Of a DNA stretch of 64,000 bases, positions 1 to 11,994 are shown piece by piece. The stretch spans positions 18,752,406 to 18,816,405 of the forward strand of contig JAJKFL010000004.1 of NCBI GenBank assembly GCA_021186555.1. The letters run 5' to 3'. Position 1 is the stretch's first letter. The number at the start of each line of letters is the position of its first letter. The DNA comes from Reticulitermes speratus. Its lineage: Eukaryota > Arthropoda > Insecta > Blattodea > Rhinotermitidae. A program made the translations under genes and the position numbers. The notes under the pieces are model-generated. The model was not told the origin of the DNA. It saw only the letters and a list, made by a program, of their open reading frames with translations, and did no database searches.

Positions 1-459
1 CTGGATAAACATAGCTAAAAGTCATACAGTAAACTCCAGATTACCAGATATGTCTATAATTTATTTCGATCATCCATAGTTTTTAAGAAAAGCGCAATTT
101 TCCAATTTAGGTTTTCTTTATTTGTTTACATATGTATCCATGGGCTTCATATTGTTTATTTCTGTAATCATCTTAGATAAAGAAAACTGTATTTTTTGTT
201 GAAACATAAGTAGCATACAAGTTTTGTTTTGTTGGCATCCGAGGAAGTATTATAATCAGTTCTCGGCTTTTCTAGAAAACATAATGGCCTAATCTTCAAG
301 GCTTAAATACGAGGCCAGTACCTTGTCTCGATTACCTACTGACACGACGTCATGTCGCAGAAGAAACCTAAGCCACACGGCTGCGAAAACCTAAAAACTC
401 ATATAGGTTGGAGGTGTTTAGAATAGGGTACTGAAGAGGATATTTGGAATTAAGAGGAA
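1..459. other. No gene seen
   Basis: AT-rich sequence without a reading frame, RNA gene or repeat that I recognise. Confidence 0.5.
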
Positions 460-931
460 GGAAGTAACAGGAGGCGGATCACAAGGACATAATGAGGAGC
501 CTCGTTATCTGTATTCCTCACCAAGTATCATTACGTGATCAAACCTAGAAGAATAAGAAGGTCAGAGAATGTGGTATGGGTTGAAGAGTAGGGAAATGTG
601 TGCAGAGTTTTGGTGGGAATACCTGTAGGCAAACGCCTACTTGAAAAACCTAGGGACACGTGGAATGACATTAATATGGATCTTAAACCGATAGGATGAG
701 AAAGCGTGGATTGAATTCTTCCGGCTTAGGACAGTGACAGGCCTTGTGTACACTGCAATAGACCTTCAAGTTTCATAAAATACGAGGAAATCTTCACTGA
801 CTATTAGCTTCTCGAGAGGCACCTTGCTTCGTGGAGTTAGTCACTTAATTAGTTGGTGGCTTAGTTAGTTGGTTAGTAAGGCAGTTAGTTAGTTAGTTAG
901 TTAGTTAATTAGATGGATAGTTATTTAGTTA
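460..931 (+). mobile_element. Old non-LTR retrotransposon 3' end with TTAG-type tail
   Basis: Decayed copy of the same 3' terminal region seen much better preserved at 32110-32494. Shared landmarks are the pattern encoding GK-L-KPR-W-DI-MDL followed by a CGTGGAGTTAG block at about 830-840. After it comes a variable tract of TTAG/GTTA repeats (about 840-931) that would be the 3' microsatellite tail. The reading frame is full of stops, so this is an inactive 5'-truncated relic. The clade is not certain; the C-terminal motif resembles RTE-like insect elements. Confidence 0.55.
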
Positions 932-1480
932 TTTAGCGCCCAATTGAATAATTTAACTAACTCCATAAATAGGAGTCATTTTTTGAGAAGCTATATACTC
1001 GTATCCCTCAAATACTCGAGAAGTATCGGCTTGTATGTGGAAAGCGAAAGATGAAGATGCAACTTAACTTAACAGCTGTGTCATCACTTATATCGGAGTA
1101 ACGATCGAGGGGGGCGGAAGAAGGAAATGTGTAATTGAAACAAAAACAGGAGTGTTATATTATGCATAATTATATGTAGACAGAATGAAACTACCCACAA
1201 GCATGAATATAAATCTGGATATGTTGTTATGGGCAGTTAATTTTTTTTTTTAATTTTATAGTACAATGGTGACTTCCTGCCAGCTGGTGTAACATTTAAA
1301 ACGTTGCATTTTGTCACAGAGTGTATTTGCTTGTTCTCTACGGTACTTAAAATTAACAGTGTTTATTTCCCTAAACAGAATTACGTGATTAGTCTTATGT
1401 AGTATACACGGTGGTTGCTCTGTGAAGCAGGAGCTCTCTTTCTATATATTTCATAATTTACATGAGTATCCAACTTCAAA

Positions 1481-1740
1481 GCCGATCCCAGTGGCCGTGC
1501 GTTCTAAGGCGTGGGTTTGCGGCCGCTCGCTTACTAGGATTGTGGGTTCGAATCCCACCGGAGGCATGGATGTCTGTCTCTTGTGAGTGTTGTGTGTTGT
1601 CAGGTAGAGGTCTCTGCGACGAGCTGGTCCCTCGTCCAGAGGAGGCCTACCGAGTGTGGTGTGTCTAAAGTGTGATCGTGAAGCCTCGAAAAATGAGGCT
1701 GCCTAGGCCCCCAAGGGGCTGTTGAGCCATTGGAAAAAAA
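1481..1740 (+). mobile_element. tRNA-derived SINE, family A, copy 1, with target-site duplication
   Basis: The head carries RNA polymerase III promoter-like boxes: an A-box region at GTGGCCGTGCGTTCTAAGGC (about 1491) and a B-box at GGTTCGAATCCC (about 1546). The body includes a run TGTCTCTTGTGAGTGTTG and a short A-rich end. A perfect 13-bp direct repeat ATCCAACTTCAAA flanks the unit at 1468-1480 and 1741-1753, so both ends are defined. Two further copies lie at 5982 and 11734. The small reading frames across it are not genes. Confidence 0.9.
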
Positions 1741-1753
1741 ATCCAACTTCAAA

Positions 1754-2949
1754 GGGTTAATGAAGTTGTCCTTATGGAACTCAATCATTTATGAGTCGTA
1801 AATAAACCGAATAAACCTTGTTCATCTTAACTGAAGCATTAATTAGGCAAATGTAACTTCTACTCAGTCACCTGAACGTAAATCCACACTGTAAAGACAA
1901 TGTGTTTTTACGTAAGAACTGTGCAATGACAATTGAGTCTACGTGACTGCATGCATCTGCCTTATAACGTTAAGAAAGTAACTGGAAATTCCTGAATTCT
2001 TTTCATAACAAATCTTTATGTTTTTCTGTTTCCAATTATCTTTCCGCTTAAGAATTTAGGGTGGGTGACACATATGTAAAGAAACAAGAATTTTATATTC
2101 CTTTCTAACCATAAATATGAGTTTAAATTTCTCAGAACTTAATGAACTGTCCTTTCACTACATCCAGGTACCAGTAATGCTATCTGGCTTTGCATCTTAT
2201 CTGTGTAGTCCTGTTATATGGAACAGACCTTCACCTAACACTTATAATCTTCACATCAACACTCTTACCGAATTATTTTCTGTGTGCTAAGTTCTGAGTG
2301 TAAAAGGTAAAGGAATGTCCAACGTTTCCCCTCGTTTTTCCGTTCATATAATAAGCAATTGAATTCCACCGTAACACAAATTCAGTTACATGCATCGGAA
2401 TAAATCCATCCAATTTCAGTTCATAAATCCGACCTGAGAGTAATGTTGTTTCAGGTAGATGAAATTTCAAAATGCGATTTCCCGTTTATTTTTAACTTGT
2501 ATGGTGTTTGAGAGTCTGACGTCAGGGGATATTCTTCTGGGATGTGAAACCATGATTCATGTAACCTGAAGATTGAGACAACAGGTTTATCCGAAACACT
2601 GGTACATTTCTGCCAGGCTACACGTTGCCATATTTCAGAAGACAATTATCTTGATTTATGAGATGTGTAACGACGTGGTTGATGGAAAGCATGTTATTTG
2701 CTGTCGACTGAGTTACGAATATGATCATGAGTGCTGCAGAGATATGGGTTAGGGGAGGAGGCAGTGATATTGAGTGAGGACTATCAGCCCGACATTCGCC
2801 TGAAGAGAGGGGAGGAAGGCAAGTTACCATTGTCAGGGTAGTTGTTACCGTGATGGAGATTCAAACAAGTCACCTCCTGAATGAAGGTAGACCTACAAGT
2901 TATCAGTCTTCTGTGTGTTGCCATTCTGTGGAATATGTATCGCACGTAT
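1754..2949. other. No gene seen
   Basis: About 1.2 kb without a convincing coding region, RNA gene or known repeat. Short open frames occur on both strands but show no family resemblance. Confidence 0.45.
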
Positions 2950-3008
2950 TTTGTAAAAAGGGGCTAAGTGTCACTTTAAGTTACATTGAGTTGTCCCCTT
3001 TTTACAAA
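2950..3008. repeat. 59-bp perfect-stem hairpin repeat, copy 1
   Basis: TTTGTAAAAAGGGG at the left and CCCCTTTTTACAAA at the right are perfect inverted repeats around a loop of about 31 bases. A second, slightly diverged copy sits 163 bp downstream (3113-3173). The family was not recognised. Confidence 0.75.
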
Positions 3009-3026
3009 GTAAGGGTGACGTTTAAG

Positions 3027-3068
3027 TGATTATGATGATGATGATGAATGATGATGATGATGATGATA
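3027..3068. repeat. GAT trinucleotide microsatellite
   Basis: Run of GAT/ATG units with one interruption, lying between the two hairpin repeats. Confidence 0.9.
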
Positions 3069-3112
3069 TGGGGGCAGCAAGTTCCTCTGAAAATTGAGAC
3101 ACATCGCCCGTG

Positions 3113-3173
3113 TTTGGCAAAAAGGAGCTAAGTGCCACTTTGAGCTACATTCATTTGTCCCCTTTTTACAAAA
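3113..3173. repeat. Hairpin repeat, copy 2
   Basis: Diverged copy of the hairpin at 2950-3008. The right arm ends in CCCCTTTTTACAAAA; the left arm has substitutions (GGCAAAAAGGAGC) that weaken the stem. The loop sequence is also shared (CTAAGTGCCACTTTGAGCTA). Confidence 0.7.
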
Positions 3174-3379
3174 TAGGGACGATATTATGTGATCTGTAAC
3201 CGTAGCTGAATTTTGTAAGTACACATGTGACAGAATTAGTTAACACTTAGAGATATAGAAATAGAAGGAGAGTATTTTATAAAACTCTCAGAAAAACATC
3301 CATCCTGCACCCGGGTGTTTAGGCTGAAAATCCATTGTTACAGCAGACATCAAATAAGTATACTCCGGCATTTTAGTTT

Positions 3380-3745
3380 TTATTATTATTATTATTATTC
3401 TTTACTGCAATTGGGTTTTCACCCGGTGGTGGCAAAATAGTGAGTCCTTACACTAGTACACACAATACAAATGGACATATAAATATACATAAAAATAACA
3501 ATACAAAACAAACTATACACAATTACAAAACAAAATACATACAGCAAATACAAGTACACACATTAGAACACCGTACACACATTACAAAAACATCCACCCT
3601 TACAAAAGCATCCACTCCTTACAAAAGCATCCACACCTTACAAAAACATCAACACCTTACAAATACATCCACACCTTACAAAAACATCCATACACAATAC
3701 AAAAAAACACACACACTCACATTACAAAAAACACCCACACATTAA
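3380..3745 (+). repeat. TAT microsatellite followed by AC-rich minisatellite
   Basis: A TAT/ATT run (3380-3399) is followed after about 40 bp by an AC-rich tract. Its right half is an imperfect tandem array of a unit of about 18-20 bp of the form TTACAAAAACATCCACACC. The 101-residue open frame across it consists of His/Thr/Lys repeats and is a product of the repeat, not a gene. Confidence 0.75.
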
Positions 3746-5981
3746 TTAATTTCAGTGCGTTAGAATATCCTCAGTATAAAGTCAGACCAAAGTACATGAT
3801 AATTATATCCCCCAAGAACTTCATTCACTTATATAAGTTATAGAGTTATAAGGCAGTATATACATTTTTTATAAAGACAAGGTAGTCTTGACACTTGGTA
3901 TATCGGATGGCTGGATTTTCACTCTCGACGATCCGTTAACGAGATATTTGCCTCAAACTTTTATCGAATCCAAAAAATTGTCCATTATTAATTACGAACT
4001 ATGTCTTGTGCTTGTATTTATGTCTGCTTTGTTTGAAGGACTCTATCACTAGTTAGACTGTCTACTAGGGATTCCCACAACCCAAAGTTGGAAATCATAC
4101 CTGGGTGGAGAGAGCCTTTTGACGTGCCACAAGCTCCCAAAATAATCAAGTTAGCTTGATGGTTTGAATCAGTGAAAGTATGCATATACGAGTAGAAAGC
4201 ATACACAGTAGCAGGATAAAGTGTGGCTATGCTATAAATGTGCGGTGATTTGCTGGGGTGCTGAGCGAGTACAGGTACTTTTTTATCGCAAGGTAAATAT
4301 CATGCAGGATTTTGGTTCGTGGACACAAATATTTGAAGGCCACTGCTTAACACCGTCCAATGATGGAATGATCAGTGACAGCGCACTGGATATATACTGA
4401 AGGAAGTGACTGCTACCCAATTTCAGGCATCATCCCATTATTTGCCTGGATGTACTGGGTAAAAGCGCAGAAAACCTCTGTTATGATGGCTAGTTTTCGA
4501 GCTGGGATTTGAACCTGGGAACTCGCTAATAGAAAGCCTCAGTGCTACCCACTCGACGAAAAGGTCGGAACGTCTTTTAGCAGAACAGTGAAGTAAAGGC
4601 AAAAAGCAGTTTCCCAAACTCCAGGTATGTCCCTATATTCTACTTTATTTTTGTCATCATTTCACCGCGGCTTGCACTATAGTCCTGTGTCTAGTTTTCT
4701 ATTTACTCCATTTGCTTTTCTGTCATAATGAAAACTGTAATTGGTACGTTTTTGTACAACTCGTTTTCTGCAACCAAATAATGTTTATTGCGTCCACTTT
4801 CTGCAATGAGATTTTTATTCACTCTTGTTTTACATCTCATCCAATTTTATTTCTTAGTTCACCATAAAACAATGTTTTCTTTTTCTTCAGACTCTAGTCT
4901 TGGCATTTAGTCAGCACAGGTGGGCAGCTCCACTGCGAAGGTCGAACTTCACTCTCTTCGTGATATGTCCTTGGTGCTTAACTAGCAATTATAAGAGGAT
5001 GTAAAGCACTCCACTCCTTTTCCCTGCTACATTTTTAAAGGAAATATTTTAATGAGGATAATTTTTCTGAATGGACATCGTTTTTATTTCGGAAGGAGTA
5101 AGATTACTTCTTTCAGGAATTCAGGGTAGGAAAGCCTTCTAATTCTACACGAGAGTTACCAGTAATTACGTTCAGACAGGTTCACAAGTCACCTAAAATA
5201 ATATCCTACCTCTGCTGCCAGCCAAGTGCCCATACTCAGAAAAACATATCACAGTTACTTCGTAAAAGACATTTAACCCTATTCGTTCAGATTGTGCCTA
5301 ATATTTGCACAGTTCTACACATCAAGCGGGATCCTTTTAATATGGAAATTGAGCAGTTTATATCACAAAAAATTAATATGTATCTGTTCGCCAGACTTCT
5401 TATTTAATCACGAAAAATAACGTTTATCTTCCCGATTACCAAGCACATATTGTAGTTGAATCACTATTAAATCTAGACCATTTAGAAAATTACCTTCATA
5501 AACAATATTTCATTATGTATCCAGTTCTTTACGCTTTAGAAATATATCATAAATGACAATCTTTAAATTTCCTAACCGAGCTAGCCTTCAAATGGTTATT
5601 ACTTTTACCAAGTAGCAACAATGTACACAATACATAAAACATATATTTCAGTATCATAAAACTTTAAAGGCTCTTGGCCTCGATTTTTATGTCCTGAAAT
5701 ATTATCTTAAGTGTATTATTTAACGACGATGTCAATTGCTAAGCTTATATAGCGTCACTAATAGATAAATGAATGAGTATGGGGCATTGGTGGACCGAAA
5801 CGGGAAGGGGAAAACGGGAGGTCTTGAAGAAAAGCCTGTCCCAGTGGCACTGTGTTCACAACAAACCCCATATATAGTGCCTGGCCTGGCACTGAATTCG
5901 CGCCTATGCGGTGTGAAACCTGTGACTAACCGCCTCAGGCGTGACACGGCTTTGAAATATCCTATATTAGATAGAGTTACT
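3746..5981. other. No gene seen; possible tRNA-like SINE end near 4500
   Basis: Mostly unannotatable AT-rich sequence. Around 4500-4560 a minus-strand segment contains a B-box-like GGTTCAAATCCC, as in a tRNA-derived SINE, but I cannot define its ends or pair it with another copy. Confidence 0.35.
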
Positions 5982-6250
5982 GCCGATCCCAGTGGCCGTG
6001 CGGTCTAAGGTGTGGGTCTGCGGCCGCTCGCTTACTAGGAACGTGGGTTCGTATCCCACCGGGGGCATGGATGTCTGTCTCTTGTGAGTGTTGTGTGTTG
6101 TCAGGTAGAGGTCTCTGCGACGGGCTGGTCACTCGTCCAGAGGAGTCCTACCGATTGTGTTGTGTCTCAAATGTGTGTGACCATGAAACCTCGACGAAAC
6201 GAGGAGGCCCAGGCCCATATAAGGCTGTCGAGCCATACAAAAGAAAATAA
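5982..6250 (+). mobile_element. tRNA-derived SINE, family A, copy 2
   Basis: Same head and body as the unit at 1481-1740, in the same orientation. A short direct repeat AGTTACT occurs at 5975-5981 and 6251-6257 and is probably the target duplication. The B-box carries a substitution (GGTTCGTATCCC). Confidence 0.85.
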
Positions 6251-6421
6251 AGTTACTAATTACAAATTTGGCACTTCGCCTTTTAAAATACACGTGGATC
6301 TTCATGTACTTTGCTGTATTCATCTATCGTGTGACACAGTAAAACTGTAGTAATTATTTAGAAGCAGTTAAGGCTTGAGGTTTATTATGACAGGAATTTC
6401 AACAGTTTTGTTACATGGATT

Positions 6422-6775
6422 GTGAACTTTTTAGAACACTGTGTGTGCCGGAATAGCACAGTCAGTGTAGTGACGAGGCTGCTAGCTGTACGCCCGAAGA
6501 ATCGTTGTTTGATTCCCTACTGGATGGAAGAAAGTGACCCTGCAAGGAAAGTCCTTTATATTAAATCAGGAGGAATTGGAGATAGAAAAAGAGGCAGACC
6601 AAAGTTGAGGTGGTGCGACGAGTTAGAGGAGAACGTCGGACGGGTTGGGTGTAGAAATTGGAGACGTAATGCACAGTCAAGACAGGAGTGGCGGAAGCTC
6701 ATTGAGGAGGTCAAGTCCCACCTAGGGATGTAGCACCATTGGAAGGATAAAAAAGAAGAAGAAGAAGAAGAAGAA
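6422..6775 (+). mobile_element. Non-LTR retrotransposon 3' end with GAA tail
   Basis: The frame ending at the stop at 6731-6733 encodes a C-terminus with the pattern GRPKLRWCDELEE...W...AQ-R-EWRKLIEE-KSHLG. This is typical of the end of RTE-like reverse transcriptase ORFs. The stop is followed by about 20 bases and then a GAA repeat tail (6753-6775). Only the last 60 or so codons are present, so it is a 5'-truncated copy of a family distinct from those at 460 and 32110. Confidence 0.7.
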
Positions 6776-6975
6776 AAACATACCCTACGGGGGTAAGAAA
6801 TTTGTCTCCTCCAAAGCATTCTGGCCGGCTATGGGGCACAGCCACTCTCCTAGTTAATGGATACCGGCGACGTATCTTTACTCGGGGGTGAAGTGAACGA
6901 GGCGTAAAGCTGAGCACTCGCCCATCTACCGCCGAGGGTAAGAATGAGAGCAGCTCTACCTCTATTTTGATTTCA

Positions 6976-7197
6976 GGCTTCCGCCGCGATGTTGATGAGA
7001 TCTGCGCTCTTCTGGGATATTACGCGGCGTCGTGTGGTAATTGTTTACCGACGTTTCGGGACAACATATCGGTCCCATCTTCATGTGTCAAGAGTCCGAG
7101 TCCCGTGAAGATTGGACCGATACGTTGCCTCGAAACATCGGTAAAAAAATTACCACATGACGTCTTTGTAATATCCCAGAAGAGCGTAGATCTCAGC
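6976..7197. repeat. Palindromic repeat P1, copy 1 (Penelope-terminus-like)
   Basis: The left arm (from GGCTTCCGCC at 6976) and the right arm (ending near 7197) are inverted copies sharing the ATATCCCAGAAGAGCG, GGTAATTGTTTACCGACG and GGGACAACATATCGGTCCC blocks. Read on the minus strand, the inner part has the order TGAAGA, a GGGAC/GTCCC stem, then GAAAC. This is the order of a hammerhead ribozyme core with a degraded CTGATGA box. A second copy lies at 15139-15370. Confidence 0.7.
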
Positions 7198-8318
7198 TGT
7201 ACCCCCGCTCCCCATGCGCCTTCAATGCAGTGCGTAGGACTGTACCTTTTCCCTTACTGTCCCCCTATAAGGTAAAAAGAGTATCTGTTTGTAACTGAAA
7301 TAATGTGCTTTTCCAGAGAATTGTCTTCACGAAATTTGAGGACTAGTGTACGCCGTTTAACTTAATATACGTTCTTTGCAGTCTCCGACACTTCCATATG
7401 GTCATCAGGGACTGGTCATTGCGTAAGGTTTAAATTTGTCCTCCTTTGGGCATTATGTTCTCGTCGTGCAGAGATAAACTTCTTGTGGGAAGACTGTAGC
7501 TAATTACATGGCCTTGTCTGCGATTTTGACTGTGTACAAGCTTTTCCATTTTTGTACCTCAGAGGTAAACAGTCCCAATTATACACCGTTTACAGTAATG
7601 ATTATAATAATGTGATTATAATGAAATTCTACCAACGGAAACAGCAATTAAGAAGCAAAATGTTAGTCTAAATGCCACGTGATAAAAGAACTGTAGAATG
7701 ACAACTAAGTATGCGAACTTGCATTACTGTGAGTCACAACTGTTTAAAGATTCTACGTTCATGTCAGTTTATTTATCAAATATAATTATGTTTCCTTCTT
7801 CTTCCACGTATTCTTCATCGGTTGTTAGACTCACATTTTAAGCCAACCACCAGGTTTAACGTACAGTAATTCTACATTCTGCTCATAGAGCGTAGCTAGT
7901 GATTGTTATGGATCTCAGAATAAACAGCAATTATTTCACTATTTGGCGTTAACTGAATGGTTTTCATAAGAAAGACGGGCTGTGTTTACTAGATGAATGT
8001 TTAAATGTAATTGAGGTTAATTTTTGTCTTAATAGGTTTAATATCGCTTGGTGTATTCTCAATAGTTTCTCCAAATTCCCTTTGTTATCACAAAATGTCT
8101 TTGACAGCAATTTTTACATTTGCGGATATTTACTGGGAAACACTGAGAGGCTTCTCTTTATCTGTAATCTTACCGATTTCGTGGTTTGTAAAAGTATTTC
8201 CGTTATACTTTACACACTTACATATACTGTTCTAAGATAGGCTTTAGTTTTACAACCCATTTATTGTTCCAGTCGACTGACGTCTTACCAGTGAATTAGT
8301 AGCCATGTGTTTTTAAAA
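7198..8318. other. No gene seen
   Basis: AT-rich sequence; the 74-codon frame at 8011-8235 is hydrophobic but has no recognisable family or splice context. Confidence 0.45.
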
Positions 8319-8320
8319 AA

Positions 8321-8600
8321 AGGTAAAGGTAAATTTGTACCTGTATAGCCGACGAAAGCATATACGGATAGGAGAAGTATAGCTCTGCTCATTCTAAATC
8401 TCGGCAATAGACGAAGGAAAGTTTTCAGCATCAGACCCTGACCTTTTACAGAGGGCGAGAGAACTCCGGTACCCATTTAGTAGGAGGCTGGATGGAACCC
8501 AAAACCCGGCGTAGGCGATTTGGAAAAGGTAATTTTTTTCCCTGCCGGGAATCGAACCCCGATTCTTCCAGACCATAGCCTAGTCACTATACTGACTGTT
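8321..8600 (-). mobile_element. tRNA-derived SINE, family B, minus-strand copy
   Basis: Matches the better copy at 33048-33335 in reverse orientation. On the minus strand the head carries a tRNA-like B-box GGTTCGATTCCC (about 8547) and the body ends in the TTTACCTTTACC-type terminus at 8321. Confidence 0.75.
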
Positions 8601-8985
8601 ATATTTTTAATTGCGCTAAATACCACATGTTTTAATGAGTTCTGGGTCTGAACTTATTAGTGTCAATAAATCCTCTTTCCACGTGTGTTCCTATTTTGTT
8701 ACAAAGGGTCACACACATATGTATGAATAATGATTGTTTGTTTCTTTCCGATAATTTTAAAACTTATCTGAACGGAGCAAAGTGGCTAAAGTGGTGAAGG
8801 TTCAGGCTTGTCGTTTGGAGGTGCCCGCCCTGTGTCTCTGCCGCTACGCAATACCCTACTTTTCTATTTCGGTAGTGCATTTCCTCACACCGGATGCATA
8901 ATAGTACACTGCCTCGTACTGCGCAACGGCATCTTGTTTCTACATCCTCTTCATTTCAGGAGTTCAATAGACGGAGATCTTTTCT

Positions 8986-9105
8986 AGAGTTAAAGCGGCC
9001 GGAAACTAAAACTGGCCACTTACTTCCATCTAGAGCTGACAATAATGCGTGGAGCTGCACTTTCATTCTTCCATACGCCTTCATGGCGTGATGCTTAGAG
9101 AACAG
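8986..9105 (+). mobile_element. SINE family B fragment
   Basis: Only the distal body of family B is present (CTTCCATCTAG...GCCTTCATGGCGTG), 5'-truncated. It is followed by a poly-C run at 9121-9140. Confidence 0.55.
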
Positions 9106-9120
9106 GAACAACTTCCCGCC

Positions 9121-9140
9121 GCCCCCCCCCCCCCCCCCCC
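9121..9140. repeat. Poly-C run
   Basis: Homopolymer of about 18-20 C; its exact length is likely unreliable. Confidence 0.85.
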
Positions 9141-10475
9141 ACCACCCACCTCCTCCGTCTATTTTCCAAAACGCTGGAAGTCAGAATGTACGGAAATGTA
9201 ATTTCGATTTGTTACTGTCGCTTACGGATTAAACGGCATAAAAAGTTAATTCAGTATATTTTACGTTGAATATTGTATCGTTCAAAATCTGGCCCTCTGC
9301 AAACAATGTGGAATAACGTTACATGTTTGATTAAATTTGAAACCAGATTAAGTTTACGAGTACATAAAGTCATTTCGATGGTGAATCAGCTCTTAGTGTG
9401 GAAATTTAGGTAGGCAGGATGTTCCCGCATTCCGCGAGCTTTGGTGTTTAATTGGGAAGGCATCGGCCGGGGTCTAAATCAAGTGTCACTGTGTACTCAC
9501 CGCCACCAGATCACCTTGGGCCGACCCACACAAGAAGTGGCATTGCGGCCCGCAGCGGCCTATTAATTTACTGCTTCTAACAATGTTGGTAACACTGCGA
9601 GACATGGCGATATTCTTCTTAGTTACCGAACGAATGTGGAAGTTAAGATGCGGACAGGCAGTGTTGCAGAATGAAAAGTTTCATACATCACACTTTCGGA
9701 AAATGACGGGGGTCTTGAATACGAGAAATTTGATACGCCGAGTTGAATGTTGGCAACTTGTTGAGTTTTTTGTTGTTTAATGAGTACGTTGGCCTATTTA
9801 AAAAAAATGCTTATATTACTTTAAATATACATTGCAGAAATTATTTTAAGTGGTACTGAAAACTTTATCTTAATACTTCAGTAACAAATACGCCAGACGG
9901 TCCGAGACTTAACACTTAATATTCCAATAGTTATTCAAGATACGTTATGTTATGTTTTGTGCAAAGTGAGGAGGCGTACAATATTTTATGAACATGTAAC
10001 TATGTGCTGCATACTCGTAGTTCTTCTTCAGAAGCCGTTATCCTCTAAGGTGTTCAAGAAATGTTTCTGCATTTGTTGTTACCCAAACCTTTATTAGGCA
10101 AACCGTTTTCACAATAGCTCTTCACTGCAACATATCCTAAGCGAGGTGAATCCAATCCAAAAATTCGTACAGTACCTTTTTAAATCTGTTTTAATATTAT
10201 CCTTCCATCTATACGGTCTCTTCCCTTCACGTTTTCACGTACAATTTCGTGACAAAATACTCGTTTTCCTTTAATTTTAGGGATCAGTCCTAGTAGGCAT
10301 GTCATCTTAACCAGCTGACTCTGGCTACAAAGTGACTACACGGTACGCTAAGTTTGCTCTGTGAGCAGCTTATTTAACGAGAATTTATTTTCAAATCCTT
10401 TGTGACTGTGAATAGTTAATAGGGAAGGACTTGGAAGGAAATGTTTGTGGACTGTTTGCCTGGACAGACCGAGTT
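9141..10475. other. No gene seen
   Basis: No coding region, RNA gene or repeat recognised. Confidence 0.45.
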
Positions 10476-10760
10476 AAAGGTAAAGTTGTCTCTATCCACG
10501 CCATGAAGGCATATAGGTGGAGTTGACTTATAGCTCCACTCATTCTTAACCTCGGCACTAGGTAGAGGTGTGTGGTAAACCTCACGCCCAGGCTGCTTTA
10601 CCTCCGGGAAAGAATTCCAGTACCCATTAAATAGGAGGCTAGTTGGGCCCCGGAGCAGGTCCGGACGGTTTTAGAGAAGAGAAAACCTCTTGCCCCTACA
10701 GGGATTCGAACTCCGCACCGAGAAATATGTCATTAAGTGTGATTCCCCGACCAAGATTCG
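10476..10760 (-). mobile_element. tRNA-derived SINE, family B, minus-strand copy
   Basis: Reverse-oriented copy of family B. Blocks shared with the 33048 copy include TAGCTCCACTCATTCTTAAC, CCTCGGCACTAG and the AGGAGGCTAG stretch. A tRNA-like B-box on the minus strand lies near 10700. Confidence 0.75.
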
Positions 10761-11733
10761 AACACATATTGTCCCGATTACAAAGTATAAGCGTTCTCCA
10801 CTGCACATCCACATTCATTGCTTTTATGAAAAGGCCTTGTGTAATGTGCAGAAATAACTGCAGTTTAGGATACCGGCCTTCTGAGATGTGACTTTGAGTC
10901 GCTGGGTAAATTGTACCCGACCTTAAGAAGGAATGTGTTGCCTTCATCTCCATGGATTCAGAGTACAGGAAGAATCCCAGAAGATCGAAGTACCCTGTTA
11001 TACAGCTCTGACAACCCCAAAACTCGCTATTGTATGTCCTGTAGTGAACACCATTTGTTGCAAAGGGGAGCTGTGTACCTTTATTTGATAACACCACGTA
11101 TTTAGCATGCGATCAGCTTGTGATTTAAATTACACGGAAGATCTGTCCTTGAAAATGTCCGAGTTTTCTGACCGGATCCAAGATTTAACAAGTTATGAAT
11201 ACTGTTGCAACAGTCCTTCAGTGTCCAAGTAATAAGAATGTGTGGTCTTCAGCACACTGGCATTCAATCTTATTGTTTTATAACTGTTTTATAACTGGCA
11301 TTGCCCTGTATTAAACTGTTCTTTATGTCTTCAGAGAAGAAGCTAATATGCACCTGTATTTCTTGAGATAAACTGCATTCACAGATTCGTTAATTCATTA
11401 GGACTCAACCAAAATAATAAATAAATCCGGTTTCGTATTTCTAGCCATCTGGTCTAAGCAACCATCCAATTAACTTCTCGCGCAAGATGCTTAAAGAAAA
11501 CACGGCATTTGTATTAGTAAAAATTGTTCGTGTCTAGCCAACGAACTGATGGTCGTTCCTTTTGTTCTGTATGGTTACTGTGTAAGAGCAACTATCCGAA
11601 GCTGAGCGACTCGAGATTTATTCTGGCTTAATACGTCCGTGTATAATGGTGATATGTGAAAACGGGGCAAAAATAGTGGAATGGTACTCGTCAGTTAAGT
11701 AAAAATATTTTTCAAATGTACTACAGTGTGGTC
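10761..11733. other. No gene seen
   Basis: The 133-codon minus-strand frame at 10696-11097 runs into the SINE above and has no family resemblance; I do not call it a gene. Confidence 0.4.
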
Positions 11734-11994
11734 GCCGATCCCAGTGGCCGCGCGGTCTAAGGCGTGGGTCTGCGGCCGCTCTCTTGCTGGTATTGCGGGG
11801 TTCGAATTCCGCCGGGGCACGGATATCTGTCTCTTGTGAGTGTTGTGTGTTGTCAGGTAGAGGTCTCTGCGTCGGACCGATCACTCATCCAGAGGAGATC
11901 TACCGCGTGTGGTGTGTCTGAGAGTGATCGTGAAGCCTCGATAATGAGGAGGCCCTGGCCCACTAGAGGCTGTAGCGCCGTGGAAGAAAGAAAC
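11734..11994 (+). mobile_element. tRNA-derived SINE, family A, copy 3
   Basis: Same orientation and structure as 1481-1740, with CCAGTGGCCGCGCGGTCTAA at the A-box region and GGGTTCGAATTCCGCC at the B-box. I could not identify a clear target duplication. Confidence 0.85.

Noticed and set aside
1481-1570. tRNA gene
   Set aside because: A and B boxes are present, but the sequence does not fold as a full tRNA and is part of a SINE with defined ends.
3440-3745. 101-codon His/Thr/Lys-repeat protein
   Set aside because: Produced by an AC-rich minisatellite; no coding signal.
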